Source: Nematostella vectensis (lineage: Eukaryota > Cnidaria > Anthozoa > Actiniaria > Edwardsiidae). From it: DNA of 64,000 nucleotides. A program made the translations under genes and the position numbers. The first letter of the stretch is position 1. The number at the start of each line of letters is the position of its first letter. A model generated the notes under the pieces. It was not told the origin of the DNA and searched no databases. It saw only the letters and a program-made list of their open reading frames with translations. Below, one piece after another: positions 47,201 to 59,200 of this stretch. The stretch spans positions 4,947,306 through 5,011,305 of the forward strand of contig NC_064046.1 in assembly GCF_932526225.1 (NCBI RefSeq). Direction: 5' to 3'.

Positions 47201-50200
47201 TAAGACACTCTGCTCCGATCCACCCTGGGCACCGGTAAAATACTCTGCCACTCTCCACCCTGGGTACCGGTAAGATACTCTGCTCCTCTCCACCCTGGCT
47301 ACTGGTAGGATACTCTGCTCCTCTCCACCCTGGGTACCGGTAAGATACTCTGCTCCCCTCCACCCTGGGAACCGGTAAGATACTCTTCTCTGATCCACCT
47401 TGGGTACAAGTAAGACACTATGCTCCTCTCCACCCTGGGTACTAGTAAGATACTCTGCTCCGATCCACCCTGGGCACCGGTAAGATACTCTGCCACTCTC
47501 CATCCTGGGTACCGGTAAGACACTCTGCTCCTCTCCACCCTGGGTACCGGTAAGACCACCTGCTCCCCTCCACCCTGGGCACCGGTAAGACACTCTGCTC
47601 CTCTCCAACCTGGGTACCGGTAAGATACTCTGCTCCTCTCCACCCTGGGTACCGGTAAGACACTCTGCTCCTCTCCACCCTGGGTACCGGTAAGATACTC
47701 TGCTCCGATCCACCCTGGGTACCAGTAAGATACTCTGCTCCTCTCCACCCTGGGTACCGGTAAGATACTCTGCTCCGATCCACCCTGGGTACCAGTAAGA
47801 TACTCTGCTCCGATCCACCCTGGGTACCGGTAAGATACTCTGCTCCGATCCACCCTGGGTACCGGGAAGACACTCTGCTCCTCTCCACCCTGGGCACCTG
47901 TAAGACACTCTTCTCCAGTCCACCCTGGGTACCGGTAAGATACCCTGCTCCTCTCCACCCTGGGTACCGGTAAGACACCCTGCTCCCCTCCACCCTGGGT
48001 ACCTGTAAGACACCCTGCTCCTCTCCACCCTGGGTACCGGTAAGACACCCTGCTCCTCTCCACCCTGGGTACCTGTAAGACACCCTGCTCCTCTCCACCC
48101 TGGGTACCGGTAAGACACCCTGCTCCCCTCCACCCTGGGTACCTGTAAGACACCCTGCTCCTCTCCACCCTGGGTACCGGTAAGACACTCTGCTCCCCTC
48201 CACCCTGGGTACCGGTAAGATACTCTTCTCTGATCCACCCTGGTTACCGGTAAGACACCCTGCTCCCCTCCACCCTGGGTACCGGTAAGACACTCTGCTC
48301 CCCTCCACCCTGGGTACCGGTAAGACACTCCACTCTTCTCCTCTCCACCCTGGGTACCGGTAAGACACCCTGCTCCCCTCCACCCTGGGTACCGGTAAGA
48401 CACCCTGCTCCCCTCCACCCTGGGTACCGGTAAGACACTCTGCTCCTCTCCACCCTGGGTACCGGTAAGACACTCTGCTCCTCTCCACCCTGGGTACCGG
48501 TAAGACACTCTGCTCCCCTCCACCCTGGGCACCGGTAAGACACTCTGCTCCTCTCCAACCTGGGTACCGGTAAGATACTCTGCTCCTCTCCACCCTGGGT
48601 ACCGGTAAGACACTCTGCTCCTCTCCACCCTGGGTACCGGTAAGATACTCTGCTCCGATCCACCCTGGGTACCAGTAAGATACTCTGCTCCTCTCCACCC
48701 TGGGTACCGGTAAGATACTCTGCTCCGATCCACCCTGGGCACCGGTAAAATACTCTGCCACTCTCCACCCTGGGTACCGGTAAGATACTCTGCTCCTCTC
48801 CACCCTGGCTACTGGTAGGATACTCTGCTCCTCTCCACCCTGGGTACCGGTAAGATACTCTGCTCCCCTCCACCCTGGGAACCGGTAAGATACTCTTCTC
48901 TGATCCACCTTGGGTACCGGTAAGACACTATGCTCCTCTCCACCCTGGGTACTAGTAAGATACTCTGCTCCGATCCACCCTGGGCACCGGTAAGATACTC
49001 TGCCACTCTCCATCCTGGGTACCGGTAAGACACTCTGCTCCTCTCCACCCTGGGTACCGGTAAGACCACCTGCTCCCCTCCACCCTGGGCACCGGTAAGA
49101 CACTCTGCTCCTCTCCAACCTGGGTACCGGTAAGATACTCTGCTCCTCTCCACCCTGGGTACCGGTAAGACACTCTGCTCCTCTCCACCCTGGGTACCGG
49201 TAAGATACTCTGCTCCGATCCACCCTGGGTACCAGTAAGATACTCTGCTCCTCCCCACCCTGGGTACCGGTAAGATACTCTGCTCCGATCCACCCTGGGT
49301 ACCAGTAAGATACTCTGCTCCGATCCACCCTGGGTACCGGTAAGATACTCTGCTCCGATCCACCCTGGGAACCGGGAAGACACTCTGCTCCTCTCCACCC
49401 TGGGCACCTGTAAGACACTCTTCTCCAGTCCACCCTGGGTACCGGTAAGATACCCTGCTCCTCTCCACCCTGGGTACCGGTAAGACACCCTGCTCCCCTC
49501 CACCCTGGGTACCTGTAAGACACCCTGCTCCTCTCCACCCTGGGTACCGGTAAGACACCCTGCTCCTCTCCACCCTGGGTACCTGTAAGACACCCTGCTC
49601 CTCTCCACCCTGGGTACCGGTAAGACACCCTGCTCCCCTCCACCCTGGGTACCTGTAAGACACCCTGCTCCTCTCCACCCTGGGTACCGGTAAGACACTC
49701 TGCTCCCCTCCACCCTGGGTACCGGTAAGATACTCTTCTCTGATCCACCCTGGTTACCGGTAAGACACCCTGCTCCCCTCCACCCTGGGTACCGGTAAGA
49801 CACTCTGCTCCCCTCCACCCTGGGTACCGGTAAGACACTCTGCTCCCCTCCACCCTGGGTACCGGTAAGACACTCCACTCTTCTCCTCTCCACCCTGGGT
49901 ACCGGTAAGACACCCTGCTCCCCTCCACCCTGGGTACCGGTAAGACACCCTGCTCCCCTCCACCCTGGGTACCGGTAAGACACTCTGCTCCTCTCCACCC
50001 TGGGTACCGGTAAGACACTCTGCTCCTCTCCACCCTGGGTACCGGTAAGACACTCTGCTCCCCTCCACCCTGGGCACCGGTAAGACACTCTGCTCCTCTC
50101 CAACCTGGGTACCGGTAAGATACTCTGCTCCTCTCCACCCTGGGTACCGGTAAGACACTCTGCTCCTCTCCACCCTGGGTACCGGTAAGATACTCTGCTC

Positions 50201-53200
50201 CGATCCACCCTGGGTACCAGTAAGATACTCTGCTCCTCTCCACCCTGGGTACCGGTAAGATACTCTGCTCCGATCCACCCTGGGTACCAGTAAGATACTC
50301 TGCTCCGATCCACCCTGGGTACCGGTAAGATACTCTGCTCCGATCCACCCTGGGTACCGGGAAGACACTCTGCTCCTCTCCACCCTGGGCACCTGTAAGA
50401 CACTCTTCTCCAGTCCACCCTGGGTACCGGTAAGATACCCTGCTCCTCTCCACCCTGGGTACCGGTAAGACACCCTGCTCCTCTCCACCCTGGGTACCTG
50501 TAAGACACCCTGCTCCTCTCCACCCTGGGTACCTGTAAGACACCCTGCTCCTCTCCACCCTGGGTACCGGTAAGACACTCTGTTCCCCTCCACCCTGGGT
50601 ACCGGTAAGATACTCTTCTCTGATCCACCCTGGTTACCGGTAAGACACCCTGCTCCCCTCCACCCTGGGTACCGGTAAGACACTCTGCTCCCCTCCACCC
50701 TGGGTACCGGTAAGACACTCCACTCTTCTCCTCTCCACCCTGGGTACCGGTAAGACACCCTGCTCCCCTCCACCCTGGGTACCGGTAAGACACCCTGCTC
50801 CCCTCCACCCTGGGTACCGGTAAGACACTCTGCTCCTCTCCACCCTGGGTACCGGTAAGACACTCTGCTCCCCTCCACCCTGGGTACCGGTAAGACACTC
50901 TGCTCCTCTCCACCCTGGATACCGGTAAGATACTCTGCTCCCCTCCACCCTGGGTACCGGTAAGACACCCTGCTCCCCTCCACCCTGGGTACCGGTAAGA
51001 CACTCTGCTCCGATCCACCCTGGGCACCGGTAAAATACTCTGCCACTCTCCACCCTGGGTACCGGTAAGATACTCTGCTCCTCTCCACCCTGGCTACTGG
51101 TAGGATACTCTGCTCCTCTCCACCCTGGGTACCGGTAAGATACTCTGCTCCCCTCCACCCTGGGTACCGGTAAGATACTCTTCTCCGATCCACCCTGGGT
51201 ACCGGTAAGACACTCTGCTCCTCCCCACCCTGGGTACCGGTAAGACACTCTGCTCCCCTCCACCCTGGGTACCGGTAAGATACTCTTCTCTGATCCACCC
51301 TGGTTACCGGTAAGACACCCTGCTCCCCTCCACCCTGGGTACCGGTAAGACACTCTGCTCCCCTCCACCCTGGGTACCGGTAAGACACTCCACTCTTCTC
51401 CTCTCCACCCTGGGTACCGGTAAGACACCCTGCTCCCCTCCACCCTGGGTACCGGTAAGACACCCTGCTCCCCTCCACCCTGGGTACCGGTAAGACACTC
51501 TGCTCCTCTCCACCCTGGGTACCGGTAAGACACTCTGCTCCCCTCCACCCTGGGTACCGGTAAGACACTCTGCTCCTCTCCACCCTGGATACCGGTAAGA
51601 TACTCTGCTCCCCTCCACCCTGGGTACCGGTAAGACACCCTGCTCCCCTCCACCCTGGGTACCGGTAAGACACTCTGCTCCGATCCACCCTGGGCACCGG
51701 TAAAATACTCTGCCACTCTCCACCCTGGGTACCGGTAAGATACTCTGCTCCTCTCCACCCTGGCTACTGGTAGGATACTCTGCTCCTCTCCACCCTGGGT
51801 ACCGGTAAGATACTCTGCTCCCCTCCACCCTGGGTACCGGTAAGATACTCTTCTCCGATCCACCCTGGGTACCGGTAAGACACTCTGCTCCTCCCCACCC
51901 TGGGTACCGGTAAGACACCCTGCTCCCCTCCACCCTGGGTACCGGTAAGACACTCTGCTCCCCTCCACCCTGGGTACCGGTAAGACACCCTGCTCCTCTC
52001 CACCCTGGGTACCGGTAAGACACTCTTCTCCTCTCCACCCTGGGTACCGGTAAGACACCCTGCTCCCCTCCACCCTGGGCACCGGTAAAATACTCTGCCA
52101 CTCTCCACCCTGGGTACCGGTAAGATACTCTGCTCCTCTCCACCCTGGCTACTGGTAGGATACTCTGCTCCTCTCCACCCTGGGTACCGGTAAGATACTC
52201 TGCTCCCCTCCACCCTGGGTACCGGTAAGATACTCTTCTCCGATCCACCCTGGGTACCGGTAAGACACTCTGCTCCTCCCCACCCTGGGTACGGGTAAGA
52301 TACTCTGCTCCGATCCACCCTGGGTACCGGGAAGACACTCTGCTCCTCTCCACCCTGGGCACCTGTAAGACACTCTTCTCCAGTCCACCCTGGGTACCGG
52401 TAAGATACCCTGCTCCTCTCCACCCTGGGTACCGGTAAGACACCCTGCTCCTTTCCACCCTGGGTACCTGTAAGACACACTGCTCCTCTCCATCCTGGGT
52501 ACCGGTAAGACACTCTGCTCCCCTCCACCCTGGGTACCTGTAAGACACCCTGCTCCTCCACCCTGGGTACCGGTAAGACACTCTGCTCCCCTCCACCCTG
52601 GGTACCAGTAAGACACCCTGCTCCTCTCCACCCTGGGTACCAGTAAGACACTCTGCTCCCCTCCACCCTGGGTACCGGTAAGACACCCTGCTCCTCTCCA
52701 CCCTGGGTACCGGTAAGACACTCTTCTCCTCTCCACCCTGGGTACCGGTAAGACACCCTGCTCCCCTCCACCCTGGGTACCGGTAAGACACTCTGCTCCC
52801 CTCCACCCTGGGTACCGGTAAGACACCCTGCTCCTCTCCACCCTGGGTACCGGTAAGACACTCTTCTCCTCTCCACCCTGGGTACCGGTAAGACACCCTG
52901 CTCCCCTCCACCCTGGGTACCGGTAAGACACTCTGCTCCTCTCCACCCTGGGTACCGGTAAGACACTCTGCTCCTCTCCACCCTGGGTACCGGTAAGACC
53001 ACCTGCTCCCCTCTACCCTGGGTACCAGTAAGACACTCTGCTCCTCTTCACCCTGGGTACCGGTAAGACACTCTGCTCCTCTCCACCCTGGGTACCGGTA
53101 AGACCACCTGCTCCCCTCCACCCTGGGTACCAGTAAGACACTCTGCTCCTCTCCACCCTGGGTACCGGTAAGACACTCTGCTCCTCTCCACCCTGGGTAC

Positions 53201-56200
53201 CGGTAAGACACTCTGCTACCCTCCACCCTGGGTACCGGTAAGACACCCTGCTCCCCTCCACCCTGGGTACCGGTAAGACACTCTGCTCCTCTCCACCCTG
53301 GGTACCGGTAAGACCACCTGCTCCTCTCCACCCTGGGTACCGGTAAGACCACCTGCTCCCCTCCACCCTGGGTACCAGTAAGACACTCTGCTCCTCTCCA
53401 CCCTGGGTACCGGTAAGACACTCTTCTCCTCTCCACCCTGGGTACCGGTAAGACACCCTGCTCCCCTCCACCCTGGGTACCGGTAAGACACTCTGCTCCT
53501 CTCCACCCTGGGTACCGGTAAGACACTCTGCTCCTCTCCACCCTGGGTACCGGTAAGACCACCTGCTCCCCTCTACCCTGGGTACCAGTAAGACACTCTG
53601 CTCCTCTTCACCCTGGGTACCGGTAAGACACTCTGCTCCTCTCCACCCTGGGTACCGGTAAGACCACCTGCTCCCCTCCACCCTGGGTACCAGTAAGACA
53701 CTCTGCTCCTCTCCACCCTGGGTACCGGTAAGACACTCTGCTCCTCTCCACCCTGGGTACCGGTAAGACACTCTGCTACCCTCCACCCTGGGTACCGGTA
53801 AGACACCCTGCTCCCCTCCACCCTGGGTACCGGTAAGACACTCTGCTCCTCTCCACCCTGGGTACCGGTAAGACCACCTGCTCCTCTCCACCCTGGGTAC
53901 CGGTAAGACCACCTGCTCCCCTCCACCCTGGGTACCAGTAAGACACTCTGCTCCTCTCCACCCTGGGTACCGGTAAGACACTCTGCTACCCTCCACCCTG
54001 GGTACCTGTAAGACACCCTGCTCCCCTTCACCCTGGGTACCGGTAAGACACTCTTCTCCTCTCCACCCTGGGTACCGGTAAGACACCCTGCTCCCCTCCA
54101 CCCTGGGTACCGGTAAGACACCCTGCTCCCCTCCACCCTGGGTACCGGTAAGACACTCTGCTCCTCTCCACCCTGGGTACCGGTAAGACACTCTGCTCCT
54201 CTCCACCCTGGGTACCGGTAAGACCACCTGCTCCCCTCCACCCTGGGTACCAGTAAGACACTCTGCTCCTCTTCACCCTGGGTACCGGTAAGACACTCTT
54301 CTCCTCTCCACCCTGGGTACCGGTAAGACACCCTGCTCCCCTCCACCCTGGGTACCGGTAAGACACCCTGCTCCCCTCCACCCTGGGTACCGGTAAGACA
54401 CTCTGCTCCTCTCCACCCTGGGTACCGGTAAGACACTCTGCTCCTCTCCACCCTGGGTACCGGTAAGACCACCTGCTCCCCTCCACCCTGGGTACCAGTA
54501 AGACACTCTGCTCCTCTTCACCCTGGGTACCGGTAAGACACTCTTCTCCTCTCCACCCTGGGTACCGGTAAGACACTCTGCTCCTCTCCACCCTGGGTAC
54601 CGGTAAGACCACCTGCTCCCCTCCACCCTGGGTACCAGTAAGACACTCTGCTCCCCTCCACCCTGGGTACCGGTAAGACACTCTGCTCCTCTCCACCCTG
54701 GGTACCGGTAAGACACTCTGCTCCCCTCCACCCTGGGTACCTGTAAGACACCCTGCTCCCCTCCACCCTGGGTACCGGTAAGACACTCTTCTCCTCTCCA
54801 CCCTGGGTACCGGTAAGACACCCTGCTCCCCTCCACCCTGGGTACCGGTAAGACACCCTGCTCCCCTCCACCCTGGGTACCGGTAAGACACTCTGCTCCT
54901 CTCCACCCTGGGTACCGGTAAGACACTCTGCTCCTCTCCACCCTGGGTACCGGTAAGACCACCTGCTCCCCTCCACCCTGGGTACCAGTAAGACACTCTG
55001 CTCCTCTTCACCCTGGGTACCGGTAAGACACTCTGCTCCTCTCCACCCTGGCTACTGGTAGGATACTCTGCTCCCCTCCACCCTGGGTACCAGTAAGACA
55101 CTCTGCTCCTCTCCACCCTGGGTACTGGTAAGATACTCTGCTCCGATCCACCCTGGGTACCGGTAAGACACTCTGCTCCCTTCCACCCTGGGTACCAGTA
55201 AGACACTCTGCTCCCCTCCACCCTGGGTACCGGTAATACACTCTGCTCGCCTCCACCCTGGGTACCGGTAAGGCACTCTGCTCCTCTCTACCCTGGGTAC
55301 CGGTAAGACACTGCTCCTCTCTACCCTGGGTACCGGTAAGACACTCTGCTCCTCTCCACCCTGCCTACTGGTAGGATACTCTGCTCCCCTCCACCCTGCG
55401 TACCGGTAAGACACTCTGCTCCTCTCCACCCTGGGTACCAGTAAGATACTCTGCTCCGATCCACCCTGGGTACCGGTAAGATACTCTGCTCCGATCCACC
55501 CTGGGTACCGGGAAAACACTCTGCTCCTCTCCACCCTGGGCACCTGTAAGACACTCTTCTCCAGTCCACCCTGGGTACCGGTAAGACACCCTGCTCCTCT
55601 CCACCCTGGGTACCGGTAAGACACCCTGCTCCTCTCCACCCTGGGAACCGGTAAGACACTCTGCTCCCCTCCACCCTGGGTACCGGTAAGATACTCTTCT
55701 CTGATCCGACCTGGGTACCAGTAAGACACCCTGCTCCCCTCCACCCCGGGTACCTGTAAGACACCCTGCTCCCCTCCACCCTGGGCACCGGTAAGACACT
55801 CTGCTCCTCTCCACCCTGGGTACCAATAAGACACTCTGCTCCCCTCCACCCTGGGTACCGGTAATACACTCTGCTCGCCTCCACCCTGGGTACCGGTAAG
55901 ACACTCTGCTCCTCTCTACCCTGGGTACCGGTAAGACACTGCTCCTCTCTACCCTGGGTACCGGTAAGACACTCTGCTCCTCTCCACCCTGGGTACCGGT
56001 AAGATACTCTGCTCCCCTCCACCCTGGGTAGGAATTAGAGTACTCTACTCCCCTCCACTCTGGATACGGGTTAGACTACCTGCCCCATTTCATCCTGGGT
56101 ACGAGTCAGAAAAAAAGGCTATAAGCGGGTACCTACCCTTAGTCACATTCTCGACATATTTCAAAACTTTCGCAAGTCCGGCGTTCTCAGCTCCAACCTA

Positions 56201-59200
56201 AAACATGCAAACGATAAACCTGCCAGTCAGAAGCGATAGCATTCCTGCAATTACAGTTGATGTATTTACTTTTTGAGATCGTTTGACATCATGCGCCCTA
56301 ATTCTGCTAGCTCAGAGCAAATATACAACATGTTTCGTCTTCTTGGTAATTTGCAATATAAAGCAAATATCAAGCAATGATCTTAGTGGTGATTCATTTT
56401 AAGATTTCAGCGGTTGTCAAAATCGTGTCATGCGCCCAAGTTTCGTCGTTTCAGCGATTGTGAAGTTCATGACATGCGCCCTACCTCCAAAATGACCCCT
56501 ATCACGGCGAGTCCGTCAGATTTATTGGCGGCGGTACTGATGTCTGGGTACTTGGTGTTGTAGTTTACAATGTGGATCTGAAAACAAAAACAAGTAAACA
56601 CAGAAGTAATTACTCATTACCTACATTTATCGACGGGTCACATGACTTGTGCGGTTACTTACGCATGCGGCATTCCGCTGACCGTCGATGAGATGCTCGG
56701 CGCCGCGGGTGTCATCCTCGCCCAAATGCATGTGAAATTGCGCGGTCGTGAAGTTGGCGCCCAGGCCTCCTCCGTGAACGTAGAACAAATTGGGGGTCAT
56801 GAAGTTAACCTGTGATTCAGAAACCATTTTCAGTGAACAAATACCCTGCTAGCAGAGCTTTCTTCCTGTTCGTTTCTATTAGTTCACTTATCCGTGCCGC
56901 GAGTCTGTTCTTTCGCGGTCTCAAGTGAACTGATAGAAACAAACAGTAAGAACACTCTGCTGGCAGGGTAGTGGACAAACTGTTAAAAAAAAGAAACAAA
57001 AACATAAAACATAAAATCAGACATAATCTCTACCATAAAAAGTTTGTCCATCTGACCAAGAGAGTATGTTTTCGATTTTTTTCTTGCTAAAAACAAATGT
57101 GCCTGCGTTTGTTTTTAATGAAAATAGGAAAAAATTCCGGTGTTCTCAAAACAAGATTATTTGATGTGTGTTTTTTTTCTAAGTGTGAGGTACCACAGAA
57201 AGGAGGGACCGCGTACACCAAAATATTATATGCAATGAATAGGGGGGGGGGGGGGGGGGGGGTTCCGAAACTATAAAGTTATCTTGGGTATAACACACTC
57301 TTATGTTTATGTATATAAGTGTATTATGTTTATGTATGTAAGTGTATTATGTTTATGTATATATGTGTATTATGTTTATGTATATCAGTGTATTATGTTT
57401 ATGTATGTATGTGTATTATGTTTACGTATATATGTGTATTATGTTTATGTATATGGTATGAAACATAACCGAGAGGGGGGCTAAAATCAAGTGTTTATCT
57501 CACCTGCCCAATGTGTTTTTATACCTGAAATGCGCGGCATTGTTTAATTGCATAGCCCCAGATTTTTTCTATACCTGAAATGCGCGGCATTGTTTAATTG
57601 CATAGCCCCAGTGTTAATATACCTGGAATGCGTGACCGTTATTCCGGACCATGATCTTGGCGCCACTAGGAATCCTGTCAAAGTTGTTGAACTGAAGTTT
57701 ACCGAGGCTACTGTCGTACATCACGGATGACGTCACAATGTTGATCGGTGATTGGCTGGAACCATTGCAGGCCGGGTATCTATTAGCCCAATGATCAGGT
57801 CCTATGGGGATTGATATGTCCCGGATGAGAACACTGCTCACGATTTGACAATACCCATGCCTTGTATGGGATTGGACAACACCTAAGCCTTGTATGAAAT
57901 TACAAAAAGTGGCATTTAAGCTTACCGATAGGTCCAGAAAAGTTGTAGTTCCATTCTGAAAGAAGAACAGTGAGCATCAAAAGCTTTAATGTTCTTGATT
58001 TCTTATCCTCTTAGACAGATCAACGCGGACCCTGAGGTTCGAAAACATGCCCAGCAGGAGCGTTAGCCCGCCATCCAAATTACGTTGGTAAATAGATTGT
58101 ATTTCTTAATAGGTTGTATTTCGTATACTAGTTTTTGCCTTCGAAAGAGGGTCCTGACGAACTGACCTGAAGGCAAGTACTCTCTTTCTTTTTTACGGCG
58201 TTTCATTCGGCCAGCCTACTATGATTTCTTACATTTTTTGCCCATTAACCGGTGAGTGTAAACACACAAATGTGTGTGGTCAAAGGTCCCTGTTATATCT
58301 CTAGAGTCACATTTGATATTTCATTGCATGGTTGATATTGCAGGTTACCCAACACCCTCTACCCGCAAGCCCAGTATCTGCTTTAAAAAATGTAGCCCAA
58401 CCATTCCTCGTATATAAACTGAGAATGGTGAGATAGAAAGGGCGGCCCTTTCTGCGAACCCTTGAACAAAATACTAATTTTAATAGAAAAGCCTATTTCC
58501 TCTCAGATACCCCCTTAAAATACCTTATCGCCCAATTTGGCCCGTAAAAAATACTACGAGAATAGCTAAAGAGATACAGCGAGCTCTATTCTATAATACT
58601 GCTGCGAGTTCTCTTTACCGTGATGCATAAGCAAGCTTATTACTTAGAGAAAGTGTAAAAAAGGAGGGCATTTTGTAGGTGCTGATTTATAGCTTCTCTC
58701 CTGGTTGAGTTTTAATATGCAAGCTTTGCCTCCCGATTTGGTTCGTTCACACCCGAGCCCCTCACCCATCCCACTCTTGGGACACGATACACGGTGGGAC
58801 ACAATACACGATACACGGTGGGACACAAGTGAACAATACACGGCTGGGACACAATACACAATACACGGTTGGGACACAAGTACACAATACACGGCTGGGA
58901 CACAAGTACACGATACACGGCTGGGACACAAGTACACGATACACGGTGGGACACAAGTACACAATACACGGTGGGACACAAGTACACAATACACGGTTGG
59001 GACACAAGTACACAATACACGGTGGGACACAAGTACACAAGTACACGGTGGGACACAAGTACACAATACACGGTGGGACACAAGTACACAATACACGGTG
59101 GGACACAAGTACACAATACACGCAGCTTCTTTTAAGCACAACATGATAAATTTCGATTAAAAAAGACTTAAGACTTATCCCATTAATTTCTTGCAATTAC

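Noticed and set aside
45336-56022. Very long minus-strand open frames (up to about 1000 codons) with [20 protein letters not shown] repeats
   Set aside because: The 35-bp unit has no stop codons on this strand, so all three frames encode the same 35-residue repeat. The frames overlap, have no unique ends, and lie inside an intron.
58644-59196. Overlapping open frames on both strands rich in CVPPCIVYL or GHKYTIHG repeats
   Set aside because: Products of the 26-bp minisatellite in an intron.
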